In this document: positions 17,067-25,072 of the stretch, one piece after another
How the letters are laid out: every line of letters starts with the position of its first letter
How positions within the stretch are numbered: position 1 is the first letter of the stretch
Assembly: GCA_900548465.1 (NCBI GenBank)
Contig: URKY01000023.1
Span: forward strand, 1-38,263
Source: an uncultured Eubacterium sp.
Lineage (GTDB): Bacteria > Bacillota > Clostridia > Lachnospirales > Lachnospiraceae
DNA: 38,263 nucleotides
Direction of reading: 5' to 3'
Program-made: the position numbers and the translations under genes
The notes under the pieces: generated by a model
What the model was told of the DNA's origin: nothing
The model's database searches: none
Seen by the model: only the letters and a program-made list of their open reading frames with translations

Positions 17067-17466
17067 AAGCCACCTCCAATTCTAATTTACTTATTTCTTC
17101 ATTTAGTTTCCACACGGCAAGTTCCTCAATATATGTCGTAGCGTCCTTCTTTACCGGTATAACTTCATAGCAATATTGTTTTCCGTTTCTATCAAAAACT
17201 ATATAGTATGATTTATGTTTGATAATCACATTCGCAGTTACATTATACTTCTTTGAAAATACTGATTTTCGATACAAACAAAGATCATACAGTTCTTCTA
17301 AACCAACATCTAATGCATTGGCTATACTTTTAAGCTGACCTGCACGTATATTTTCAACAGGTAATTTAAAATTAACCAAATCATTAAGTGTACTATATGG
17401 CACACCACTTATTTTGCAAAGTTTGTATACGGTTATATCTTTTTTTATTAAATATTCTTTAAGCAT
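17047..17466 (-). CDS. XRE-type HTH regulator paired with the HipA-like kinase
   Basis: 139 residues. Helix-turn-helix at about 1-60 (KDITVYKLCKISGVPYSTLNDL), then an extra C-terminal domain (about 70-139) with strands around YYIVFDRNGKQYCYEVIPV. Such a regulator in front of a HipA-like kinase normally acts as antitoxin and autorepressor. The stop overlaps the kinase start, giving coupled translation. The operator is visible just upstream. Confidence 0.75.
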   Translation of the reverse strand: MLKEYLIKKDITVYKLCKISGVPYSTLNDLVNFKLPVENIRAGQLKSIANALDVGLEELYDLCLYRKSVFSKKYNVTANVIIKHKSYYIVFDRNGKQYCYEVIPVKKDATTYIEELAVWKLNEEISKLELEVAYESLHS

Positions 17467-17498
17467 ATTTCTTACTCCATTTTATAAGTTATAGGAAC

Positions 17499-17527
17499 AG
17501 TATACCGTATATGCGGTATATTTTCAA
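17499..17527 (-). promoter_or_regulatory. Promoter with palindromic operator for the HTH-HipA operon
   Basis: TTGAAA (17522-17527), exactly 17 bases, TATACT (17499-17504). Inside the spacer and over the -10 lies TATACCG-n6-CGGTATA (17501-17520), a perfect 7-bp-arm palindrome well placed for repression by the HTH protein. Confidence 0.8.
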
Positions 17528-17660
17528 TAGTCACTACAGGTTCATAAATTTAATATACTTTGTTTTATTAATATTTCTGAATCTATGGATTCTTTATAAC
17601 CGTTCCATTAAATTCAATTTTATCAATCTTTTTAATATCAAGCATTTCTTTGAACACAAC

Positions 17661-18545
17661 CTAATACATATTGTAATAACCCTCACCTTTGGTATATCTA
17701 TGAAGTTCTCCCGAACCTTTTGTTCCTAATCCTGTTGTAGTGTTAAGCACTTCTTTTTTTCCACCATCTTTTAAATGAAAAACAATTTTCATTTTTGCTT
17801 CACTGGAATTGCCATTCTTATCATTGTTCTCTATTGCCATTCCTAAAGGTGAAATAATGATTTTATTATTATTGTATTTATATTCTTTTACATTTGTTGT
17901 TTCTTTTATCTCAAAAGAATATTTTTTAGCACAATCTTCATGATCTCCGTTTTTTCTATCGAATACATATATTTTGCAATCATCCGGTCTGCTAATATCA
18001 ACTGTATATGATATATATGCATAAAGATTATCCCCTATATACTCATATTTTGTATTTCCGGATGGTGTATCCTCAATACTGAATCTGTCATTTTCACCAA
18101 ATCCCAATCCTATGCACTGTCCATACCTATTTAATTTAATTTCCGGTTTTGAATCTTTCTTTGTAATTTCAAAAATCAGGTAACCAATTCCTATTTTCTT
18201 ATCCCATAATGTTTGTTTCGGCCAAATGGTATAATCGTCGATTAGAATCTTTTGATTGTTATAATCCATTAAGCTATTTGCCTCATATTTATTTTTCGAA
18301 AAAAATACTTCATATATATTTTCCCCGGACAATGCGTATGTTGCAGTATTTGACGATATTCCAATAATTAATAGTAGTATTATTAAATTACATACAAATA
18401 CATTCTTTCTTTTCCTTTGAATTTTCCTGTCATAAATTTTTATAGTCTCTCCGGCATTTTCGACATCCATTATTTTTGACTTTATGTTGCTATTACTTTT
18501 AATTCCATCTACACCATTGTTAATTGTATCTTTTAAGTTATTCAT
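17661..18545 (-). CDS. Probable membrane anti-sigma factor
   Basis: 294 residues, ATG with GGAGGTG upstream, overlapping the sigma gene by 8 bases. Cytoplasmic N-terminus (1-46) with basic patch KIQRKRKN, one transmembrane helix (about 48-64), then a large outer domain (about 70-294) rich in beta strands; resembles the DUF4179-type proteins encoded after ECF sigma factors. Expected to bind the sigma factor inside and sense a signal outside. The 194 bases downstream (17467-17660) hold only the next promoter region and no gene. Confidence 0.65.
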   Translation of the reverse strand: MNNLKDTINNGVDGIKSNSNIKSKIMDVENAGETIKIYDRKIQRKRKNVFVCNLIILLLIIGISSNTATYALSGENIYEVFFSKNKYEANSLMDYNNQKILIDDYTIWPKQTLWDKKIGIGYLIFEITKKDSKPEIKLNRYGQCIGLGFGENDRFSIEDTPSGNTKYEYIGDNLYAYISYTVDISRPDDCKIYVFDRKNGDHEDCAKKYSFEIKETTNVKEYKYNNNKIIISPLGMAIENNDKNGNSSEAKMKIVFHLKDGGKKEVLNTTTGLGTKGSGELHRYTKGEGYYNMY

Positions 18546-18998
18546 TTGACACCTCCAAACTTTTCTTTAGTTTTGCCCTAGCTCTGGCTAACCTAGTTTG
18601 TACTGTACTGATATTTAAACTTAGTATCTGAGAAATCTCTGCCGTTGAATATCCATCATAATAATATAGTAATAATACGATTCTATATTTTTTTGGTAAC
18701 TTCAAAATTTTAGATACAACTTTAGAATCATCTTCGTTTTCAAAATTAATGCCCTTAATCATGCTTTCTTCAAAAGGAACATAATTATTCCATTTACTTT
18801 TCAATACATTTGTCGCATCATTAATTGCAGTTTTGAACATCCAATTTTTTACATGAACTTCATCAACAAATACCTTTTTAGAAATATAAAGTTTCAAAAA
18901 GGTATTTTGAATAACATCTTCTGCATCGCCCTTATTTTTGCAATATATTAAAACAGTTCGGAACAGTTTTTCAAAATATTTATTATATATTTTTTCAT
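18538..18998 (-). pseudogene. ECF sigma factor with a one-base frame break near its start
   Basis: The open frame from TTG gives 119 residues with sigma region 4 (LPKKYRIVLLLYYYDGYSTAEISQIL, SVQTRLARARAKLKK in parts), but lacks region 2. Region 2 continues upstream in the same frame (YNKYFEKLFRTVL, GDAEDVIQNTF) as far as an ATG at 18998 with a TAGGAAAA site. That ATG is one base out of frame: ATG is followed by A6, and A7 would give a continuous 153-residue protein. The frame itself has an upstream ATG (19010 region) closed after four codons by TAG. Options: inactivated gene, slippage at the A-run, or a homopolymer base error. The second copy at 37 kb also has A6. Confidence 0.7.
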
Positions 18999-19155
18999 AA
19001 TTTTCCTATATATTTATCATTTTTCTCTCCTTACTATTCAATACAATTTCAAAGGGCATAAAATCTCATTTTTTAATTTTTATTTATTTCGAGTTGAATT
19101 TATCTTTTTGGTTCTTTTCTATTTTAGGTTTTTTTCGATGTAACATTTGTGTTAT

Positions 19156-19184
19156 ATTATACATCAAAAGAACCATCTTATTAA
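19156..19184 (-). promoter_or_regulatory. Candidate promoter of the sigma/anti-sigma genes
   Basis: TTAATA (19179-19184), 17-base spacer, TATAAT (19156-19161), minus strand, leaving a ~150-base leader. A GATGTA/TACATC inverted repeat directly follows the -10. No other gene in 18999-19264. Confidence 0.45.
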
Positions 19185-19264
19185 TGATTAAAACCCTAAA
19201 TAAGACAGTTCTATATATTAAAAAACTAGTATATTTGAAATCATTTATTATAATTTAATTATAA

Positions 19265-19684
19265 TTACCATGTTTCTTCGTCCCATACTCCTGAAACTTC
19301 ATATCCATCTAATGACCAATTATTATTTTCTCCTGATAGATATACTTTTCTTTCATTGGCACTAGAATATGCTTTTGTGTATACTGCGCCCTTTCCTTGC
19401 TGTGCAACTGCATCAGGCGATACTTGTTCCCCATCTGAACCCGATAACCAAAAAGTTGTCTTTGTTCCTTTTCCCTCTCCTGATTTATTTAGTTGCACTT
19501 TCCATTGATTATTGGTATTTCTCGTTTGACGATATCTTCCCTTTCCATATGTAGAATTTCTAGTCAATGATCTAATTTTAAACTTAAAATCAATATTATC
19601 ATTTTTTGCATACGTAGCAAACGAACTTCCAAAACATACAACAGTTACTAAAATTAAAGATAGTATTTTTGTTTTTACTTTCAT
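19265..19684 (-). CDS. Secreted DUF2712-like protein
   Basis: 139 residues. Signal peptide with likely cleavage at TYA-KN (residue 26). The mature 113-residue protein carries a dense conserved-looking pattern: GRYRQT, NNQWKVQL, SGEGKGTKTTFWL, ENNN and a terminal VSGVWDEETW. This pattern matches my memory of the DUF2712 family of small secreted Firmicute proteins; function unknown. It is the last gene after three membrane proteins and an ABC ATPase, 29 bases downstream of the ATPase, so it may be the exported substrate (bacteriocin-like or signal protein) of that transporter or a partner protecting against one. It has a Sec-type signal, so export may not need the ABC system. An AT-rich palindrome overlaps the stop (19247-19265). 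Confidence 0.65.
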   Translation of the reverse strand: MKVKTKILSLILVTVVCFGSSFATYAKNDNIDFKFKIRSLTRNSTYGKGRYRQTRNTNNQWKVQLNKSGEGKGTKTTFWLSGSDGEQVSPDAVAQQGKGAVYTKAYSSANERKVYLSGENNNWSLDGYEVSGVWDEETW

Positions 19685-19713
19685 ATCAATTCCTCCTTAT
19701 AATATTTAATATA

Positions 19714-20346
19714 CTAATTTATTAATATCAATCCATTCCTCATTTCTATTTTTTTATCAGATAACATCTCTAAATCTTGCAAGTTATGACTTGCTATGAT
19801 TAATATACTTCCCTGCTTTTTTAACTCGATAAACAACATTCTAATTTTTTCTATACTTTCCTGATCTAAAGCATTCGTTGGTTCATCCAATAATAATATT
19901 TTTGGTTTTTCCATTATTGCCTGTGCAATACATAACTTTTGGTTCATTCCCAAAGAAAAAGTTTTTACTTTCTCATTAGCATGTTCTTCTAATCCAACTG
20001 ATTCAAGAGCCCATCTTATATCATCATCTGTTGCCTTTTTTTTAATTTGCGATAATATTTTTAAGTTCTTGTATGCTGTATACTCAGGAAACATTTTCAT
20101 ATTTTCAATTATTACTCCTACACTGTCTGGCATTTCAATATCTTTGCCTATGATTTTATCATCAATCTTTACATGTCCTTCTGTCGGCAAAATCAATCCA
20201 CATAATGCCCTTAACAACATCGTTTTCCCCGAACCATTTCTACCATATAATCCATATATTTTTCCTTCTTCAAAAACGTAATTGATATGATCTAAAACAG
20301 TTTTGTTTTTTATCTTTTTTGTATAATTCTCTATTAAAATTTCCAT
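19714..20346 (-). CDS. ABC transporter ATP-binding protein
   Basis: 210 residues. Walker A GRNGSGKT (35-42), Q-loop region near 80, signature SLGMNQK (131-137) in place of LSGGQ, Walker B ILLLDEP (150-156), switch His in IASHN. The degenerate signature and short length are typical of bacitracin/lantibiotic immunity-type ATPases of ABC-2 exporters. It follows three membrane proteins in one operon and should power them. Confidence 0.9.
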   Translation of the reverse strand: MEILIENYTKKIKNKTVLDHINYVFEEGKIYGLYGRNGSGKTMLLRALCGLILPTEGHVKIDDKIIGKDIEMPDSVGVIIENMKMFPEYTAYKNLKILSQIKKKATDDDIRWALESVGLEEHANEKVKTFSLGMNQKLCIAQAIMEKPKILLLDEPTNALDQESIEKIRMLFIELKKQGSILIIASHNLQDLEMLSDKKIEMRNGLILIN

Positions 20347-20367
20347 TTTATTCCTTTCTGCTTATTG

Positions 20368-21081
20368 CTAATTTTCTATAACACTGTATTTCTTTATATG
20401 TCTACTCAAAACAATAAGTTCCCCAAATATTATCGCCAAAAACACCGTAAAAATCTCTGGTCCATATATACATATATATCGCTCTACTCTTCCTATATAT
20501 AAATAATTAGAAATAATTATCATATTAATAATTTCTGTTTTTTTATAATATCTAATTAATTCACATTGAATAACTGTTCCTAATATAACAAAGAAAATAT
20601 GCATTATACTGGTTATAACAACGGAATATTCTCCATTTAATCTAACTTCAATATATAATTGTATTAGGCATATGATTATTGTTGCTCCGCCACCCCATAA
20701 TAAACTTAAAGCAACATTTGTATAATTTACTTTTATATCCCTTAATAAATTTATAATAATATATATAGTTACTTCTATTACTTTTACAATCGTTATGCGT
20801 ATACATAACTTTTCTAAAACTATTGTTAATACTTTTCTTCTGGATTGATATCTAATTAAAATAAGTGCACATTGTTTCTTTAAATAATAATCGATATATT
20901 TTGAGTAAAGCATAACTTCTACTATAAAGAGTGAAACATACATTATTTGAAATATATATCCATCCTCATACATTAATCCATAATAACTTCCTTTATTATT
21001 TTCATATAGCGCAATCATTGACATCATGACTATTATAAACAAATAGCCTATTAACTCTTCGCTATATCTCTTTTCTCGCAA
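20368..21081 (-). CDS. Membrane subunit of ABC-2-type transporter (third)
   Basis: 237 residues, six predicted helices, basic loops between helices 2 and 3 (YQSRRKVL). The start is TTG at 21081, supported by GGAGGG seven bases upstream and by the lack of a suitable ATG; it overlaps the previous gene by 20 bases. No recognisable family motif beyond the overall ABC-2 permease layout; the assignment rests on context. Confidence 0.6.
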   Translation of the reverse strand: MREKRYSEELIGYLFIIVMMSMIALYENNKGSYYGLMYEDGYIFQIMYVSLFIVEVMLYSKYIDYYLKKQCALILIRYQSRRKVLTIVLEKLCIRITIVKVIEVTIYIIINLLRDIKVNYTNVALSLLWGGGATIIICLIQLYIEVRLNGEYSVVITSIMHIFFVILGTVIQCELIRYYKKTEIINMIIISNYLYIGRVERYICIYGPEIFTVFLAIIFGELIVLSRHIKKYSVIEN

Positions 21082-21781
21082 GAAAATCCCTCCTTATAAA
21101 GTTTTCAATTGATATACTTCGTAAAATGCAAAAAATAATAATATTTTTAACCCATACTGTTATTATTGCAGTAATATTTACAATACCTTCACAAAATCCA
21201 TCTAATATTTCGGTATTAAACAACAATATGTTCCATCCACTCAAAATATATATTTCTAAAATTGCAGATGATACTACAACAGTAATCCACACTGACGAAC
21301 TAGAAAATCCAGTTATAATCCATATAAATATACAAATAGAACCCATTACCATAAAATATAATATTAAGTCAATTAAATATATAAATTCCATAATAATAAA
21401 TTTGCATGAGATTAAAATTTCTAATTTAAACAAAAGTATATTTGCCAAAACATTAATAGCGCAAAATATACCCGTAAAGGTAATAGTTCTTACACACAAT
21501 TCTTTAAAAATCAATTTTATATATTTATTTCTTCTATATTTAATTAATTTCAATATATTAATTTCACTTATATAAGACATAAGATAACACAAAAATATAG
21601 CCGTGTATCCAATTGCCAAAGTAATAAAATAATGATATCCACCATGGGATGAATTGCAAGAAAAATACTCAGCTAATTTATCATTTGAAAATAAACCATT
21701 TGTGCTTATATTTTTCCCATTCAGGAAATACCACAATAATATAAAGATGACTATAACTACTACTGTTCTATATTTCTTCAT
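21062..21781 (-). CDS. Membrane subunit of ABC-2-type transporter (second)
   Basis: 239 residues from ATG 21781, chosen because AGAGGAAG lies five bases upstream; an earlier ATG at 21805 would start before that site. About six helices, the first at about 6-22, followed by an outer loop with paired Cys/His (CNSSHGGYHYF). Overlaps its neighbours on both sides, so it is co-translated. Probably a permease or immunity subunit; family not recognised. Confidence 0.6.
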   Translation of the reverse strand: MKKYRTVVVIVIFILLWYFLNGKNISTNGLFSNDKLAEYFSCNSSHGGYHYFITLAIGYTAIFLCYLMSYISEINILKLIKYRRNKYIKLIFKELCVRTITFTGIFCAINVLANILLFKLEILISCKFIIMEFIYLIDLILYFMVMGSICIFIWIITGFSSSSVWITVVVSSAILEIYILSGWNILLFNTEILDGFCEGIVNITAIITVWVKNIIIFCILRSISIENFIRRDFLARKEI

Positions 21782-22586
21782 ACTTTCTTCCTCTGTATAC
21801 AACAATTATGACACACACAATAGATATTATTAATTGCCTGCAAAAAGCAATAATAATCTGTTTTGGAGTCGCCTCTGTAAATGGTTGCATTGCCACAGAT
21901 AAATTATCCTCTCCTAAAGCAAATTGAAAAATCCATATCATAAAACTTATCATATAAGTTCCCTTTATATCCTTTATTAATATTGCTAACGCTTGCGTCA
22001 TTGCTCCACATGCCCCAACTAATACGACGAACAATAAAGAAAATACCAAATATGTAAGATATGGATGATAGAATTGCCATTCAAAGAAAGGCTCTGCTCC
22101 ATATCCCACAAGTTGTTCTGCTCCACGCATATCAGTGCCTTTTCTAAAGAATATCATTATTACTATAAAATTTATTGTAATAGTCGAAAAAGCTAGCAAT
22201 GCTGATAGTAAGAACGAACACTTTATCTTCTTTGCCAAAAACTTTTTTGAACCAATTTTACTTCTATATACTAAATTCATCCCGTTTTTTCTTTCATGTA
22301 TATATAAATCTGAATATAGTAATAATATTACGAGTGGTAATAACCATACATATATTGCCTGGGCTATATGTCCAATGCTGTGTCCATTTAAAAAACCTGC
22401 ATAACATGGATGACTAAAATAACTCCAATCAATACCATTTACATACTTTTCTTTATAATCTATATACTCTTTTAATGGCCTATAATATACCATTAAAATA
22501 TCTAACAAAGATATTAAAATCAGGAACAAAATCACCATCTTACGTCTCGTTGAGTTCAATATCTTTTTTATTTCACCTTTATACAT
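21768..22586 (-). CDS. Membrane subunit of ABC-2-type transporter (first)
   Basis: 272 residues, six helices with a large first outer loop (about 38-75, CYAGFLNGHSIGHIAQ). The loop between helices 2 and 3 contains IHERKNGMNLVYRSKIGSKK, similar to the coupling region of ABC-2 permeases. First gene of the operon: AAAGG about 12 bases before ATG, promoter and palindrome just upstream. Confidence 0.65.
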   Translation of the reverse strand: MYKGEIKKILNSTRRKMVILFLILISLLDILMVYYRPLKEYIDYKEKYVNGIDWSYFSHPCYAGFLNGHSIGHIAQAIYVWLLPLVILLLYSDLYIHERKNGMNLVYRSKIGSKKFLAKKIKCSFLLSALLAFSTITINFIVIMIFFRKGTDMRGAEQLVGYGAEPFFEWQFYHPYLTYLVFSLLFVVLVGACGAMTQALAILIKDIKGTYMISFMIWIFQFALGEDNLSVAMQPFTEATPKQIIIAFCRQLIISIVCVIIVVYRGRKYEEI

Positions 22587-22602
22587 ATATTTAATTTTCC
22601 TT

Positions 22603-22620
22603 TTTTGAGATATCTCAAAA
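22603..22620 (-). promoter_or_regulatory. Perfect 18-bp palindrome at the start of the ABC operon
   Basis: TTTTGAGATATCTCAAAA lies 17 bases before the first ABC gene and just downstream of an AT-rich -10-like TATACA (minus strand), near the likely transcript start. Suitable as an operator; which protein binds is unknown. Confidence 0.55.
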
Positions 22621-22659
22621 TGTATAATATTTTTTATATTAATTCAATAGATTTTACAC

Positions 22660-22696
22660 AAGCGTTAAAAAAAACGACATGAACGTCGTTTTTTTA
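22660..22696 (-). terminator. Terminator after the second LytTR regulator
   Basis: Stem AAAAAAACGAC/GTCGTTTTTTT with a 6-base loop, overlapping the regulator stop codon and followed by TTTTTTTTAACG on the minus strand. It separates the two-component genes from the ABC operon. Confidence 0.8.
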
Positions 22697-23392
22697 CATG
22701 GATGCAAATTTTTTCTTTGCTTCAATATACTTCTTTTTTGTTTCCGTATATTTTCTAACACTAATATATGCTCTCTTATCTGTCTTAAAATACACAAACT
22801 CTTTATCTAGATATTCTGCAGCATTCAAATTAATTAGAAAAGATTTATGACACCTGAAAAATCCATACTTCTCCAGCTCTATTTCGAGATCATTGATTTT
22901 TCCACTGCACTCATAACTTTTGTCAATCGTATTTATAATACAGCCTCTACTTTTGGTTTCTATATATAAAATATCATTAATTAAAATATTTTTTGTTTCA
23001 TTTCCATTTGTTCCTACCAACGAGAAACTATTTTTTCTATTTATTTCTCCTATCTTTTGAAAAGCTTCTTTCAATTCCTTCTGCATTTTTGTTTTGTCCA
23101 CATACCTAAATGCATCTACCAGATATCCTTTTCTTGCACAATCCAAATGGGTAGTCAGAATTATAATAATACTTTCCGAATGTTCTGCCTTATAATTTAT
23201 TATAGTTTCAAATCCATCCATTTCCGGCATCTCAACATCCATTAATACTACATTATATTCTCCATTTCTTTTAATAAATTCTACACCTGATTCAAAAGTA
23301 TCTATTTCATCCGCTTTCTCTACATGGCCTTTCACAACCTCTAAAGTCAAATTTCTCCATTTTACTTCATCATCAACAATCGCTATTTTCAT
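22694..23392 (-). CDS. LytTR response regulator (second system)
   Basis: 232 residues. Receiver domain with D7-D8 acidic pair and phospho-acceptor D52 (VVLMDVEMPEMDG); LytTR DNA-binding domain (about 130-230; LYIETKSRGCIINT, FFRCHKSFLINL in parts). The start overlaps the stop of the kinase gene by 4 bases. Most likely controls the adjacent ABC/secreted-protein operon. Confidence 0.9.
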   Translation of the reverse strand: MKIAIVDDEVKWRNLTLEVVKGHVEKADEIDTFESGVEFIKRNGEYNVVLMDVEMPEMDGFETIINYKAEHSESIIIILTTHLDCARKGYLVDAFRYVDKTKMQKELKEAFQKIGEINRKNSFSLVGTNGNETKNILINDILYIETKSRGCIINTIDKSYECSGKINDLEIELEKYGFFRCHKSFLINLNAAEYLDKEFVYFKTDKRAYISVRKYTETKKKYIEAKKKFASM

Positions 23393-24696
23393 TTTATTAT
23401 TTCCTCTTTTTCATTTTTTAATGTTATAGAAACAATAAACTTATCCCTTTCAATTTCTATATCCATCAGCCCCTTACATTCCGCAACACTGTCTTCCACA
23501 TTTTTCATACCCCAACCATGGTATTCCTTTTCGCTCTTTGTTGTCATTAATTTATTTTTATCCAATTTATTATTATTGCAATAGTAATTACCTATTTCTA
23601 TAATTATTATTTTCTCCGTGTATTGACATACTACCCATACTTCCCTTTTCATTGTTTTATCTGCTGCCTCTATTGCATTGTTCAGCAAATTAAAAAATAT
23701 TGTGCATAAATTGTAAGCACTGATATTACACTGTGAAGGAAAATGTCCGGTTACATTTATCTTGATATTCTTATTGTTTGCTTCTGCATAAGCTTTGTTA
23801 AGAACAGCATTAACGATATCATTTCCCACATTAATGCTGTTACCCAGGTCATCCACTTTTCCGATAATATCCTGAAAATAATCCTCAAACTCTTGGTCTC
23901 TTCCTTCTTGCTTTAATTTATTTAAGAAATAAAGATGTCCTCTGATATCATGTCTGAATTTTTTTGTTTCCTTTTCTCTCTCATTCAGATATTCATATTG
24001 TTTTACCTGTTCCTCAAGATACTGTTTAATAATTGATTCTTTTTCTTTGTGCATATTTCTTGAAACCAGCAGTAAAATTACACATGCCATTTGTATCAAT
24101 AGTCCTATACTCACCGATATGTATATAATGATATACGCGATCTTATTTTGATATGCAATTTCTTCAAGAGTAACATGGGTCATCAACGCTAATATGCAAA
24201 AATCTGCAAATAAATTTACAGTAAAAAGAGCAAAATACTTTACATGTATCCTGCTTATGCCTTCATCCGTTATTCTCCTTAAAAGTATGCTTACGATACT
24301 AATAAAACCCAGTGATAAAAATGCTGCAAAAAGATTTTCTAATGAATCATTATTATAATTCATAACTGCACTTGCTATGTCTACAAGCAAAATTGACAAC
24401 ATATCAAGCATTTCTACGATAACAGATACCCATATAGTACACACAATTATTTTCTTATTGTTTTCCAAATACGTTATTTGCATAATTATCCCAACGCATA
24501 ACAAATAAATTATTAATGCGATTGTTTGATTTTTTATCGCACTGATAATCAGTGAAAAACTAACGGATACTATCAGTATTTTTAGATACCTATATTTATC
24601 ATCCGTTTTTTCTTTTAATTGTAGATAAAATTTACATATCAACAGTATCCCTATTATATGCAAGACATCAGCAATAACACTACACAGTATATTCAT
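23389..24696 (-). CDS. GHKL sensor histidine kinase (second system, AgrC-like)
   Basis: 435 residues from ATG 24696; the TTG at 24708 is rejected because GGGAGGAG, the ribosome site, lies inside that extension. Six or seven helices (about 5-213), phospho-acceptor KKFRHDIRGH (H249), N-box NLLNNAIEAA, G-box HGWGMKNVE. Same HPK10 layout as the agr kinase, which normally senses peptides, but no agrB/agrD accompanies it. The ligand may be the secreted protein encoded downstream or another peptide. Confidence 0.88.
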   Translation of the reverse strand: MNILCSVIADVLHIIGILLICKFYLQLKEKTDDKYRYLKILIVSVSFSLIISAIKNQTIALIIYLLCVGIIMQITYLENNKKIIVCTIWVSVIVEMLDMLSILLVDIASAVMNYNNDSLENLFAAFLSLGFISIVSILLRRITDEGISRIHVKYFALFTVNLFADFCILALMTHVTLEEIAYQNKIAYIIIYISVSIGLLIQMACVILLLVSRNMHKEKESIIKQYLEEQVKQYEYLNEREKETKKFRHDIRGHLYFLNKLKQEGRDQEFEDYFQDIIGKVDDLGNSINVGNDIVNAVLNKAYAEANNKNIKINVTGHFPSQCNISAYNLCTIFFNLLNNAIEAADKTMKREVWVVCQYTEKIIIIEIGNYYCNNNKLDKNKLMTTKSEKEYHGWGMKNVEDSVAECKGLMDIEIERDKFIVSITLKNEKEEIIK

Positions 24697-24703
24697 TACT
24701 CCT

Positions 24704-24751
24704 CCCAAACTGTAAAATATGTATAATTATAACATATTTTTACAATCTGGG
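24704..24751 (-). promoter_or_regulatory. Promoter region of the second two-component system, with 18-bp inverted repeat
   Basis: Arms 24704-24721 and 24733-24751 (CCCAAACTGTAAAATATG and its near-complement) flank an 11-base centre that contains TATAAT (24726-24731, minus strand). The -35 position (TTTCCC) is poor, so activation is likely; the repeat may be the site of the cognate LytTR regulator. Confidence 0.55.
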
Positions 24752-24770
24752 AAAATATATGGTTATTTGT

Positions 24771-24854
24771 TTAAAACCAACTAAAAAACCATTTATACCA
24801 TCTTCCAAACAAAGGTAAATCCTTTCCGTATATACTTTTGTATTGCCCGGACAA
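24771..24854 (-). CDS. Possible 27-residue aromatic-rich peptide ORF
   Basis: TTG at 24854 with AAAAAAGG about 10 bases upstream; the product ends LPLFGRWYKWFFSWF. It sits just before the kinase promoter and has the look of a membrane-active or signal peptide. However, all three minus frames are open over about 100 bases here and no frame has a good start. The rest of the 376-base gap 24697-25072 holds only the promoter above and the terminator below. Confidence 0.2.
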   Translation of the reverse strand: MSGQYKSIYGKDLPLFGRWYKWFFSWF

Positions 24855-25017
24855 ATGATAGGATACCTTTTTTAATTTTTCTGTAAATAGTTTTTACACC
24901 AACGTTGATTTTTTTTACATAAACGTTTGATAAGTTAACACAAATGTGTTATCAGACAGAATGAACAACTTACGAAATAGCGCGACCGAATTTGTAGCCA
25001 CTGAAATTATATACGTA

Positions 25018-25060
25018 TAAAAACAAGCCGCAGCGAATTTCATTTTCGCTGCGGCTTGGT
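25018..25060 (-). terminator. Strong terminator at the end of the surface-protein operon
   Basis: 14-bp perfect GC-rich stem (25024-25037 with 25045-25058; CAAGCCGCAGCGAA) and TTTTTATA on the minus strand, 15 bases after the stop of the FPKTG protein. Confidence 0.95.
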
Positions 25061-25072
25061 ATTATACCCACA

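Noticed and set aside
21126..21575. 149-codon plus-strand frame in the ABC membrane genes
   Set aside because: Opposite an AT-rich membrane-protein gene; Ile/Asn-rich product reflects base composition only.
24709..24870. Minus-strand frame reading LEDGINGFLVGF, reminiscent of a glycosyltransferase
   Set aside because: Only about 40 codons, no start, and the two other frames are also open; probably chance.
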